Below the pieces are notes generated by a model. The model searched no databases and was not told the DNA's origin. It saw only the letters and a list, made by a program, of their open reading frames with translations. The position numbers and the translations under genes were made by a program. 64,000 nucleotides of DNA from Kitasatospora sp. MMS16-BH015 (GTDB lineage: Bacteria > Actinomycetota > Actinomycetes > Streptomycetales > Streptomycetaceae): contig NZ_CP025394.1 of NCBI RefSeq assembly GCF_002943525.1, forward strand, positions 8,261,001 through 8,325,000, given 5' to 3'. Each line of letters begins with the position of its first letter. Position 1 is the first letter of the stretch. Below, one piece after another: positions 24,019 to 32,317 of the stretch.

Positions 24019-24532
24019 GAGCTCTCGGTTCGGCGCGACGCGGATCGGGCGGCGGCCGGGGAGGGCCGGGCCGAGCCTGCCGCGGCCGGGGGAGGGCCTG
24101 GTCGGGGCGCTGCTGGGGAACGTGCGGACGGGGCGGTTCCAGCGCTCGCTCGCGCTGGCCACCGGGCTCGGCTCGCTGGTGACCGGCGCCGAGATCTTCC
24201 TCGAGCACGACCGGGCCGGCTTCGGCAACAGGGTGATGTGGTGGCCGGTCGTGCTCGGCCCGATCGGCGGCGCGGCCGGGCTGGCCGGGGCGGCCAGCCC
24301 GCGCGCGGCCAGGACCCTGCTGCCGGTCGCCTCGGCGGCGATCGCCGCCAACGGGCTGCAGGGCACCTGGCTGCACGTGCGGGGCATCGCGCAGAAGCCG
24401 GGCGGCTGGGCGATGGCCCGGTACAACGTGGAGCTCGGGCCGCCGCTGTTCGCGCCGCTGCTGATGAGCATGGTCGGCGGGATGGGCCTGGTGGCGGCGG
24501 TGCTGCGGCGGGAGGGGACGGCGGATGAGTGA
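24005..24532 (+). CDS. hypothetical membrane protein
   Basis: A 175-residue protein that overlaps the 3' end of the ThDP enzyme gene by 14 bases. The first 30 residues are basic; then three or four hydrophobic helices follow, with RSLALATGLGSLVTGAEIFLEHD and TLLPVASAAIAANGLQGTWLHVRGIAQKPGGW as the conserved-looking blocks. Probably part of the same electron-transfer or oxidase operon. No named family. Confidence 0.7.
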   Translation: MGAAESSRFGATRIGRRPGRAGPSLPRPGEGLVGALLGNVRTGRFQRSLALATGLGSLVTGAEIFLEHDRAGFGNRVMWWPVVLGPIGGAAGLAGAASPRAARTLLPVASAAIAANGLQGTWLHVRGIAQKPGGWAMARYNVELGPPLFAPLLMSMVGGMGLVAAVLRREGTADE

Positions 24533-24617
24533 GCGGAGCGGCCGAGGGCCGGGCGGGGTCGCCGCCGGGTGCGGGCCGGCGGCCCGCGGGCGGCACGGCG
24601 CGGCGGGGGAGGCGTGA
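24525..24617 (+). CDS. possible coupling mini-ORF (30 aa)
   Basis: An ATG at 24525 overlaps the stop of the membrane protein gene by eight bases, and the TGA at 24615-24617 overlaps the ATG of the GMC gene (TGATG). The 30-residue Gly/Arg/Ala-rich product has no signature. Its two overlaps would carry ribosomes across the gap, so it may serve translational coupling only. It could equally be accidental. Confidence 0.25.
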   Translation: MSERSGRGPGGVAAGCGPAARGRHGAAGEA

Positions 24618-26986
24618 TGGCCGGGCGTGGCGGGAGCGAGCGGCGGACGGGAGGCGACGGGCGGGCCGAACGGTTCCCCGGGTACGACGTGCTCGGGCAG
24701 GCGAAGCACTGGGACGGGGCGACGGCCTCGGTGGTGCTGGCCCGGGCCGGCGGGCCGCAGCCGCCGCTGCGGTTCTTCACCCCCGCCGAGGAGGCCACCG
24801 CGCGGGCGCTGCTCGACCAGCTGCTCGACCGGCCGGCGGTGCCGGTGCTGGCGATGATCGACGCCCGGCTGGCGGAGCTGCAGACCGACGGCTGGCACTA
24901 CGCCGACATGCCCATGGACGGCGAGGCCTGGCGCCGCTCGCTCGCGGCGCTGGACGCGGACGCCGACGGCTCCTTCGCCGCGCTCCGCCGGGTGCAGCAG
25001 CACGCGCTGGTCGGCCGGATCCAGGAGATGAGCGGCGAGCGCTGGCACGGCCTGCCCGCCCAGCACGTCTGGAGCCTGTGGACCCGCTACGCCTGCACCG
25101 CTTACTACTCCCACCCCGAGGCCTGGAACGAGATCGGCTTCGGCGGCCCCGCCCACCCGCGCGGCTACCTGCGCCTCGGGGTGGACCAGCGCGAGCCCTG
25201 GGAGGTGCGGGACGTCCGGAACGAGCCGCCGCGCCCGCCGGACCGGGAGCCGCCGAAGCCGCCCCCGCCCGCCACCGACCCCGGGCGGCACTCGCGGCTG
25301 CGGGCCGCCGCCGAGACGGTGGCCGCCAACGCCCGGGCCGAGCGCGAGGTGCGGCGGCGCAACCTCTCCGCCTGGCTGCTGCCCGAGCACGGCGAGGGCT
25401 TCGACCACAGCCTGCGGCGGGCGATGCGCCGCCACCGGGAGAGCGAGGAGGTCGACCTGGTGATCGTCGGGTGCGGGGCCGGCGGCAGCCTGCTCGCCCA
25501 GCGGATGGCCCGGGCCGGCTGGTCGGTGGTGGTGCTCGAGGCCGGCCCGTTCTGGGATCCGCTCAAGGACTGGGTGAGCGATGAGGCCGGCTCGCACCAC
25601 CTCTACTGGACCGAGCCCCGGGTGATCTCCGGCACCGACCCGGTGCCGCTGGGCTCCAACAACTCCGGCCGGGGCGTGGGCGGTTCGATGGTGCACTTCG
25701 CCGGGTACACCCCGCGGTTCCACCCCTCCGACTTCGAGACCCGCACCCGGGACGGGGTCGGCGCCGACTGGCCGATCAGCTACGCCGACCTGCGCGAGCC
25801 CTACCGCCGGCTGGAGCAGGAGCTGCCGGTGGCCGGCCAGTACTGGCCTTGGGGCGAGCCGCACCCCTACCCGTACGCCCCGCACCCGGTCGGCGGCAAC
25901 GGCGAGGTCTTCCTGCGCGGGGCCGCCGCGCTCGGCATCCAGGCCCGGGTCGGCCCGGTGGCGATCACCAACGGCCGGTTCGGCCGCCGCCCGCACTGCA
26001 TCTACCGGGGCTTCTGCCTCCAGGGCTGCAAGGTCAACGCCAAGGCCTCCCCACTGATCACCCACGTGCCCGACGCGCTGATCCACGGCGCCGAGATCCG
26101 GGACGGCTGCATGGCCTCCGGCATCGAGCTCGGCCCGGACGGGCTGGCGTGCGGGGTGCGGTACTTCCACCACGGCCGGGAGCACCTGCAGTGGGCCCGG
26201 ACGGTGGCGGTGGCCGGGTACGCGATCGAGACCCCGCGCCTGCTGCTCAACTCCACCAGCCGGCGCTTCCCCGAGGGCCTCTGCAACGACCACGACCTGG
26301 TCGGCCGGTACGTGATGGTGCAGGGCGCCCCGCAGACCTCCGGCCGGTTCGAGGAGGAGATCCGCGCATACAAGGCACCGCCGCCCGAGGTCACCACCGA
26401 GCAGTACTACGAGACCGACCCGGCCAAGCCCTACAAGCGCGGCTTCGCGATCCAGAACATCTCGCCGATGCCGATCACCTGGGCCGAGCACGTGGTCGCC
26501 CAGGGCCACTGGGGCGCCGACCTGCGCGCCTACCTCTCCGACTACGTGCACTGGGCCACCTTCGGCGCGATGGCCGAGCTGCTGCCCCAGCCCGACAACC
26601 GCGTCACGCTGGCGGCGGAGACCGACCGCAACGGGCTGCCGGTAGCCGAGTTCGCCTTCTCGCAGTGCGAGAACGACCGGCAGCTGATCGCCGCCGCCCG
26701 CGAGGTGATGGAGTCGATCCTGCGCGCGGCCGGGGCCGGCGAGGTGATCACCATCGACCGGTACGCCCACCTGGTCGGCGGCTGCCGGATGGCCCGGCGC
26801 GCGGAAGACGGGGTGGTGGACCACTCCCTGCGCAGCTTCGCCGTGCCCAACCTGCTGATCACCGACGGCAGCGTGCTGCCGACCCAGGGCAGCGCCAACC
26901 CGGCGCTGACCATCATGGCCGTGGTCGACCGGGCTGCCGCGCTGCTCGCCGCCGGCGCCCGGGCCGGGACGCGGGTGCCGACGTGA
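24617..26986 (+). CDS. GMC oxidoreductase fused to a gluconate 2-dehydrogenase subunit 3-like domain
   Basis: A 789-residue protein with two parts. Residues 15-190 resemble the small subunit of gluconate 2-dehydrogenase (PF13618-like, RFFTPAEEATARALLDQLLD and the YYSHPEAWNEIGF end). After a Pro-rich linker (about 203-225), a GMC flavoprotein starts with VDLVIVGCGAGGSLLAQR, binds FAD, and ends with LLITDGSVLPTQGSANPA containing the C-terminal GMC motif, and HLVGGCRM. The fusion would put the flavin subunit and its accessory domain in one chain. The substrate is probably a sugar acid or alcohol; electron acceptor unknown. Confidence 0.85.
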   Translation: MAGRGGSERRTGGDGRAERFPGYDVLGQAKHWDGATASVVLARAGGPQPPLRFFTPAEEATARALLDQLLDRPAVPVLAMIDARLAELQTDGWHYADMPMDGEAWRRSLAALDADADGSFAALRRVQQHALVGRIQEMSGERWHGLPAQHVWSLWTRYACTAYYSHPEAWNEIGFGGPAHPRGYLRLGVDQREPWEVRDVRNEPPRPPDREPPKPPPPATDPGRHSRLRAAAETVAANARAEREVRRRNLSAWLLPEHGEGFDHSLRRAMRRHRESEEVDLVIVGCGAGGSLLAQRMARAGWSVVVLEAGPFWDPLKDWVSDEAGSHHLYWTEPRVISGTDPVPLGSNNSGRGVGGSMVHFAGYTPRFHPSDFETRTRDGVGADWPISYADLREPYRRLEQELPVAGQYWPWGEPHPYPYAPHPVGGNGEVFLRGAAALGIQARVGPVAITNGRFGRRPHCIYRGFCLQGCKVNAKASPLITHVPDALIHGAEIRDGCMASGIELGPDGLACGVRYFHHGREHLQWARTVAVAGYAIETPRLLLNSTSRRFPEGLCNDHDLVGRYVMVQGAPQTSGRFEEEIRAYKAPPPEVTTEQYYETDPAKPYKRGFAIQNISPMPITWAEHVVAQGHWGADLRAYLSDYVHWATFGAMAELLPQPDNRVTLAAETDRNGLPVAEFAFSQCENDRQLIAAAREVMESILRAAGAGEVITIDRYAHLVGGCRMARRAEDGVVDHSLRSFAVPNLLITDGSVLPTQGSANPALTIMAVVDRAAALLAAGARAGTRVPT

Positions 26987-27008
26987 CCACCGACCGGAGG
27001 GCCCCGTC

Positions 27009-28103
27009 ATGAGCGCGGTGGAGCGGATCGGGGCGCGGGTCTACACCGTGCCCACCGACGACCCGGAGGGCGACGGCACGCTGACCTGGGACAGCAGCAC
27101 CCTGGTGCTGGTCGAGGCGGTGAGCGGCCCGCACACCGGGCTGGGCTGGACGTACGGGGCGGCGGCCACGGCGGCCGTGGTGCGGCAGGAGCTGGCCCGG
27201 CTGGTCACCGGGCGGGACGCGCACGACACCAGCGGCGCGCAGGAGGCGATGGGCCGGGCGGTGCGCAACACCGGCCGCCCGGGCCTGGTGGCCGGCGCGA
27301 TCTCGGCCGTGGACCTCGCGCTCTGGGACCTGCGCGGCCACCTGCTGGGCCTGCCGCTGGCCACCCTGCTCGGCGGCGCGCCCCGGCCGGTGGCGGTCTA
27401 CGGCAGCGGCGGGTTCACCACGTACTCGGCCGAGCGAGCTGCCCGGCAGCTGCGGTACTGGACGGCCGGGCAGGGCATCCCCCGGGTGAAGATCAAGATC
27501 GGCGAGTCCTGGGGCGGCTGCGAGCGGCGGGACCTGGAGCGGGTGCGGGCCGCCCGGGCCGTGATCGGTGACGAGGTGGAGCTGTACACCGACGCCAACG
27601 GCGGGTACCGGCGCAAGCAGGCCGTCCGGGTCGGCGCGGCGCTGGCCGAGGAGGGGGTGCTCTGGTACGAGGAGCCGGTCTCCTCCGACGACCCGGCCGG
27701 GCTGGCCGAGGTGCGGGCGGCCGTGCGGCCGGACGTGACGGCCGGCGAGTACGGCTACGACCCCGCCGCCTTCGCCCGGATGGTGCCGGTGGTGGACTGC
27801 CTGCAGGCCGACGCCACCCGCTGCGGCGGCCTGACCGGCTGGCTGCGGGCCGCCGCGCTGGCCCAGGCGTACAACCTGGACGTCTCCGCGCACTGCGCGC
27901 CGCACCTGCACGCCCACGCGGCCGCCGCCGTGCCCAACTGCCGCCACCTGGAGTGGTTCCACGACCACGTCCGGGTCGAGCGCCTGCTCTTCGACGGCAC
28001 CCTCGACCCCGGCGGCGGCACCGTCACCCCCGGCGCCGACGGCTCCCCGGGCCACGGCCTGCGGTTGGCGCAGGAGCGGGCCGCGCCCTACCGGACGGGC
28101 TGA
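27009..28103 (+). CDS. enolase-superfamily (mandelate racemase/MLE-like) enzyme
   Basis: A 364-residue enolase-superfamily protein. The KxK motif is in RVKIKIGES, metal ligands are seen in YTDANGGY and YEEPVSSDD, and a third acid in TAGEYGYD; the C-terminal HCAPHLHAHAA carries the general-acid His. These enzymes abstract the alpha proton of a carboxylate and either racemise or dehydrate it, often with sugar acids. GGAGG lies eight bases before the ATG. It follows the GMC gene by 22 bases, so an oxidised sugar or sugar acid may be the common substrate. Confidence 0.87.
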   Translation: MSAVERIGARVYTVPTDDPEGDGTLTWDSSTLVLVEAVSGPHTGLGWTYGAAATAAVVRQELARLVTGRDAHDTSGAQEAMGRAVRNTGRPGLVAGAISAVDLALWDLRGHLLGLPLATLLGGAPRPVAVYGSGGFTTYSAERAARQLRYWTAGQGIPRVKIKIGESWGGCERRDLERVRAARAVIGDEVELYTDANGGYRRKQAVRVGAALAEEGVLWYEEPVSSDDPAGLAEVRAAVRPDVTAGEYGYDPAAFARMVPVVDCLQADATRCGGLTGWLRAAALAQAYNLDVSAHCAPHLHAHAAAAVPNCRHLEWFHDHVRVERLLFDGTLDPGGGTVTPGADGSPGHGLRLAQERAAPYRTG

Positions 28104-28109
28104 GGCGAT

Positions 28110-28134
28110 GCCTGGGCCGCGCGTGACGGGGTAG
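28110..28134 (+). promoter_or_regulatory. SigB-type promoter, GCCT-N15-GGGTAG
   Basis: GCCT at 28110-28113, a 15-base spacer and GGGTAG at 28129-28134, ending 27 bases before the HAD gene. The element begins six bases after the MLE stop. Confidence 0.55.
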
Positions 28135-28161
28135 CCGCCGCAGTGGAGAAAGGAGGGCCCG

Positions 28162-28836
28162 ATGACCCGGAACACGGCGGCGCTCTTCGACGTGGACGGC
28201 ACCCTGCTGGACACCGCGTACCTGCACACCCTCGCCTGGTGGGAGGCACTGCTCCAGTACGACCGCGAGGTGCCCGCCGCGCGGGTGCACCGGGCGGTGG
28301 GGATGGGCGCCGACCAGCTGCTCGACCACCTGCTCGGCGAACACCGCGACCACGAGGAGGACGAGGCGATCACGGCGGCCCACGACGCGCTGTACGCCAG
28401 CTCCTGGCCCAAGCTGCGCCCGCTGCCGGGCGCCGCCGAGCTGCTCCGGGCCTGCGCCCGGCGCGGTTGGCGGGTGGTGCTGGCCAGCTCCGCCTCCGGG
28501 CGGGAACTGGAGGTGCTGCGGGCCGCGCTCGACGCCGAGGACGCCATCACCACGGCCACCTCCGGCGATGACGTGGCCGCCACCAAGCCCGCCCCCGACC
28601 TGGTGCACGCCGCCCTGACGGCCGCGGAGACCCCACCCGGACGGGCGGTCTTCGTCGGGGACACCGTCTGGGACGTGATCGCGGCGGGCGAGGCCGGGGT
28701 GCCCTGCGTGGCGGTGCAGAGCGGCGGCTTCGCCGCCCAGGAGTTGCTGGGCGCCGGGGCGGCCGAAGTGCACCGGGACACCGGCGAGCTGCTGGACCGT
28801 TTGGACGGCAGTCTGCTGGCCCGGCCGCCGGTCTGA
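28162..28836 (+). CDS. HAD-superfamily phosphatase
   Basis: A 224-residue HAD hydrolase with nucleophile motif FDVDGTLLDT (Asp10, Asp12), motif II VVLASSAS, motif III Lys in ATKPAPD and motif IV FVGDTVWDVIAA. Close to the phosphoglycolate phosphatase and beta-phosphoglucomutase-like branch, but the substrate cannot be assigned. A SigB-type promoter lies directly upstream, and a GGAGG site precedes the ATG. Confidence 0.9.
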   Translation: MTRNTAALFDVDGTLLDTAYLHTLAWWEALLQYDREVPAARVHRAVGMGADQLLDHLLGEHRDHEEDEAITAAHDALYASSWPKLRPLPGAAELLRACARRGWRVVLASSASGRELEVLRAALDAEDAITTATSGDDVAATKPAPDLVHAALTAAETPPGRAVFVGDTVWDVIAAGEAGVPCVAVQSGGFAAQELLGAGAAEVHRDTGELLDRLDGSLLARPPV

Positions 28837-28923
28837 GCGGGCTCCCGGGTCGATTCGGCGCTCAGGTGCCCCTGACAGGTGCGGGGGCCGGTGGGAGAGT
28901 TGGGGGAGGTGATCGGAGGTGCC

Positions 28924-31218
28924 GTGACCGCAGAGCCGGAAGCCGGCCGCCCGGGGGAGCCGGGTCGGGAGGAAGCCGCCGTGCGGGCGCTGACGCTCGC
29001 GGTGAGCCGGCTGCAGGCGGCGGCCGAGCAGACGCGGGCGGCGGCGCCGGGCCGCAGTGCGGTCGATCTGGCCATCGGGGTGCTGGCCGAGCGGTTGGGC
29101 CTCACGCCGGTGGAGGCGGCGGCGCAGCTGGCGGAGCTGGCGCGGGCGGCGCGGGTGCCGGTGGCCGTCCTGGCGGCGGACATCGTCGGGCAGGGCGCGG
29201 GAAGCACGCCGTCGAGGGTGGCCGAGCCGGCGGAGACGGGCTCGGGCGGTGGGGGGCCGGTGGAGTTCGGGGAGGGGGCGCCCGGGGACCTGCGGGAGGT
29301 GGGGGCGGGGGTGCTCGATCAGGTGCTGGGGGTGCTCGGGGCAGAGGTGGTGTTGGTCTGGCAGGTGCTGCCGGACGGGGCGCTCGGGCTGGCCGCGCAG
29401 GCCGGGTTGACAGCGGGGGAGGCGGTGGCCTGGGGGCGGGTGCCGCCCGGGGTGCGGACGGCGGCCGCGGTGGTGGCCTCGGGGGAGGAGGAATGGTGGC
29501 CGGACCGGCCCGGGGCGGGGGAGGTGTCGGTCAGGTCGGGGGCGCGGGTGGTGGTGCCGCTGACGGTGGGCGGGCGGCGGCGCGGGGCGCTGGAGGTGGT
29601 CTGGCCCGGCGCGGCGCCGGTGCTGGGGACGGCCGAGCGGCGGCAGCTGTACGCCCTGGCCGATCTCTGTGCCACGTTGCTGGGGGAGCCCGGACCGGTG
29701 CTGACGGTGGACGGGCGGGTGGCCGTGGTGGACGGCCTGCTGGAGGCGGCGCTGCTGCTGGACCCGGTGTCGGTGGACGGGGTGGTGGTGGACTTCGTGG
29801 TGCGGCGGGTCAGCCCGGCGTTCCGGGACCCGCTGGGCCGGCCGGTCGGAGAGCTGCTGGGGGTCACCTTGGCCGAGGCGTACCCCGTGGCCTGCGGGAG
29901 CGGGCTCTTCGACTGGGTGCTGCGGGCCCATGCGGCGGGCGTGGCCCGGCCGCCCGAGGAGCTGCGCCTGGTCTTCCGCACCGGCGCCTTCACCACACCC
30001 ACCCCTGTGCGGCTGGCCGCCGCCCCCCTCGGCGGCGGCCTGCTGCTCAGCTGGCGGCTCGACCCGGAGCGGGTCGGGGCCGAGGAGCAGAACGCGCTGC
30101 TGCGGCAGGCCCAGCGGCTGGCCAGAGTGGCCGGGTTCGAGGAGGAGGCCGACACCGGCCGGCTGCGCTGGACGGAGGGCCTGGCCGAGCTGTACGGGCT
30201 CTCCCCGCACGCCGCCCCGCCCACCCTGGACCGGCTGGCCGGCCTCGCCCTGCCCGACGACCGGGCGGCCGTGCGGCGGCTGGCCGACACCGTGCGGCAC
30301 GGCCGCCGGGTCTCCTCGGCGGTGTTCCGCACCGCCCGCCCGGACGGCGGCCACCGGTACGTCCGGGTGGTCGCCGAGCCGCTGCTCGACGGCCGGGGCC
30401 GGCTCACCGGGGTGCGCGGCGCCTGCCAGGACGTCTCCGCACTGCACCGCACCGAGGTGGCGCTCGGCGCCACCCGGGCCCGACTGGCCGACTCCGAGCA
30501 GCAGACCGCCGACAGCGAGCGCCTGGCGCTGGCCCTGCAGACCGCCATCCTGCCCGTCGCGCCGCCGCCGCTCGGCGAGCTCGGCCTGCGGGCGGCCGTC
30601 CGCTACCGCCCGGCCGCCCAGTGGGAGCGGGTCGGCGGCGACTGGTACGACGTCCTGGTGCTGCCCGACCAGCGGGTGCTGCTGGCCGTCGGCGACGTGG
30701 CCGGCCACGGCCTGGTGGCGGCCACCGGGATGGTGGCGCTGCGGCACGCGCTGCGCGGCCTGGCGGTGACCGGCGCGGGCCCCGGGCAGTTGCTGGAGTG
30801 GGCCAACCGGGTGGCGCTGCGCGAGCCCGGGCAGGTGACGGCCACGGCGGTCTGCGTGCTGTTCGACCCGGCCGACGGCCGGCTGCGCTGGGCCCGGGCC
30901 GGGCACCTGCCGCCGGTGCGGTACGGCGCCGAGGGCGGGCGGCGGCTGCCGCTGCCGCAGGGCGTGCTGCTCGGGGCGCTGGAGGAGGCCGAGTACGAGG
31001 AGCGGACGGCGCACCTGGGCCGGGGCGAGGTGCTGCTGCTCTACACCGACGGCCTGGTGGAGCGGCGGGACCGGCCGGTGGAGGAGTCGGTGGACGAACT
31101 GGTGCGGGCCGCCGGGGCGCCCGGCCCGGAGCTGGAGGCCTACCTGGACCGGCTGCTCGCGCTGAGCCCCTCGGACACCGAGGACGACACCTGCCTGGTG
31201 GCGGTGGGTGTGATCTGA
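28924..31218 (+). CDS. ANTAR-GAF-PAS-SpoIIE (PP2C) protein phosphatase
   Basis: A 764-residue regulator. The first 90 residues include an ANTAR-like segment (RSAVDLAIGVLAERLGLTPVEAA) normally used to bind RNA; then a GAF domain (about 115-260), two PAS-like domains (about 270-400 and 400-520), and a SpoIIE-type PP2C domain to the end with VGGDWYD, VGDVAGHG and TEDDTCLVAV. The GTG at 28924 has GGAGG upstream. It would couple a signal sensed by GAF/PAS to dephosphorylation of an STAS protein. ANTAR at the N-terminus of a phosphatase is uncommon. Confidence 0.85.
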   Translation: MTAEPEAGRPGEPGREEAAVRALTLAVSRLQAAAEQTRAAAPGRSAVDLAIGVLAERLGLTPVEAAAQLAELARAARVPVAVLAADIVGQGAGSTPSRVAEPAETGSGGGGPVEFGEGAPGDLREVGAGVLDQVLGVLGAEVVLVWQVLPDGALGLAAQAGLTAGEAVAWGRVPPGVRTAAAVVASGEEEWWPDRPGAGEVSVRSGARVVVPLTVGGRRRGALEVVWPGAAPVLGTAERRQLYALADLCATLLGEPGPVLTVDGRVAVVDGLLEAALLLDPVSVDGVVVDFVVRRVSPAFRDPLGRPVGELLGVTLAEAYPVACGSGLFDWVLRAHAAGVARPPEELRLVFRTGAFTTPTPVRLAAAPLGGGLLLSWRLDPERVGAEEQNALLRQAQRLARVAGFEEEADTGRLRWTEGLAELYGLSPHAAPPTLDRLAGLALPDDRAAVRRLADTVRHGRRVSSAVFRTARPDGGHRYVRVVAEPLLDGRGRLTGVRGACQDVSALHRTEVALGATRARLADSEQQTADSERLALALQTAILPVAPPPLGELGLRAAVRYRPAAQWERVGGDWYDVLVLPDQRVLLAVGDVAGHGLVAATGMVALRHALRGLAVTGAGPGQLLEWANRVALREPGQVTATAVCVLFDPADGRLRWARAGHLPPVRYGAEGGRRLPLPQGVLLGALEEAEYEERTAHLGRGEVLLLYTDGLVERRDRPVEESVDELVRAAGAPGPELEAYLDRLLALSPSDTEDDTCLVAVGVI

Positions 31219-31326
31219 GTTACTGGGCCGGGACGCGCCGGGGGAAATCCGTCGCAGTGGGTGGCGGGGGCGGGTACGGTCGCGAACGCTGTGCAGAACG
31301 TCCGAGTGTGAGAGTGGGTCAAGTCC

Positions 31327-31728
31327 ATGGCGTGTCGTATCGGTGAGCTGGTCGTCGGTTGCCGGGAGCCGGAGGTGCTGGCGCGGTTCTGGTGCGAGGT
31401 GCTGGACTTCGTGGTCCTGGGCAGCGAAGAGGACGGCAGCGTCGAGATCGGGGCCCTGGACGGGTTCGGCGGCTCGCAGTCGACGATCTTCTTCAGCTAC
31501 CGGGAGGAGCCGGAGCCCGGCAAGTCCCGCCTGCACATCGACCTGAACCCGACCGACCGCGACCACGATGCCGAGCTGGAGCGCCTGCTGGCGCTGGGCG
31601 CGCGGCCGGCCGAGATCGGGCAGACCGGGGAGGAGTCCTGGCACGTGCTGCTCGACCCCGAGGACAACGAGTTCTGCCTGCTCAGGGCGCGGATCAAGCC
31701 GGTGCCGGAGCCGGTGCCGGCCGCCTGA
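31327..31728 (+). CDS. VOC-family (glyoxalase-like) protein
   Basis: A 133-residue glyoxalase/bleomycin-resistance (VOC) protein with the paired beta-alpha-beta modules: IGELVVGCREPEVLARFWCEVLDF at the start and SWHVLLDPEDNEFCLL near the end. Possible metal ligands are His65-like (RLHIDLNP) and Glu in the EFCLL strand. The specific substrate is unknown. Its last 35 bases overlap the 3' end of the convergent CBS gene. Confidence 0.85.
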   Translation: MACRIGELVVGCREPEVLARFWCEVLDFVVLGSEEDGSVEIGALDGFGGSQSTIFFSYREEPEPGKSRLHIDLNPTDRDHDAELERLLALGARPAEIGQTGEESWHVLLDPEDNEFCLLRARIKPVPEPVPAA

Positions 31729-32182
31729 TCGGGTCCGTTGGGGTGTCGGTCTCGGCGGTCTCGGCCGTCTCGTTGGTCTCCGCGGTCTCGTCGGTCTCGT
31801 CGGTCTCGGTGGCCAGGAGGTCGGTGAGGTCGGTGCGGGAGACCGTGCCGAGCAGGCGGCCGGCGGCCAGGACAGGGAGCCGGGGCCTGGCGTGACGGCG
31901 CATCAGGTCGAGGGCGCGGGCCGGGGCCTCGTCCGGGCCGACGCTCAGCGGGGTGCTCTCGCAGAGCTCGCCGACGGTGGTGGTGACGGGGTCGCGGCCC
32001 TCGGCGAGGGCGCGGATCAGCAGGTCGCGTTCGGTGAGCAGCCCGCAGAGCCGGCCGGCCTCGGTCACCAGCACCTCTCCGGTGTCGGCGTCCCGCATCC
32101 GCCGGGCCGCCTCGCGGACGGAGGCCCGGGCGGCCACGGTCAGCGGGTTGCCGGTCATGAGCTCTCTGATCCCGCTGCTCAT
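31694..32182 (-). CDS. CBS-domain pair protein with Glu/Thr repeat tail
   Basis: A 162-residue protein with two CBS motifs (residues 8-60 and 72-123) that would bind adenosine nucleotides, ending in a repeat tail of about 30 residues built from ETDETD and ETAETNE units, encoded by a 9-base simple repeat. Relatives are stress-linked. The C-terminal 35 bases overlap the VOC gene on the other strand, an unusual convergent overlap. Confidence 0.87.
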   Translation of the reverse strand: MSSGIRELMTGNPLTVAARASVREAARRMRDADTGEVLVTEAGRLCGLLTERDLLIRALAEGRDPVTTTVGELCESTPLSVGPDEAPARALDLMRRHARPRLPVLAAGRLLGTVSRTDLTDLLATETDETDETAETNETAETAETDTPTDPIRRPAPAPAPA

Positions 32183-32317
32183 GGCCGGCTCCCGGGGTTC
32201 GGTGCTGCGGCCCTGCGCCTGCCCGGGGAGGGGAGCGGGAAACCCGGTGGGCGCGGGCCGGGCCGGGCACCGCGCGGCGCGGCCGGGGACTGTCGGCCGG
32301 ACTCGGGCGGGGGCGCG

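Noticed and set aside
23960..27010. Very long minus-strand frame of about 1,000 codons
   Set aside because: It is antisense to the GMC and membrane protein genes, has His/Gly/Arg-rich shadow composition and no domain or Shine-Dalgarno sequence.
29057..29410. Arg/Trp-rich 117-codon plus-strand frame
   Set aside because: It is a shifted reading of the phosphatase gene, with the composition typical of a GC-rich shadow.
28024..31644. 1,206-codon minus-strand frame
   Set aside because: Antisense shadow of the enolase-superfamily, HAD, SpoIIE-type phosphatase and VOC genes; no motif and no start signal.
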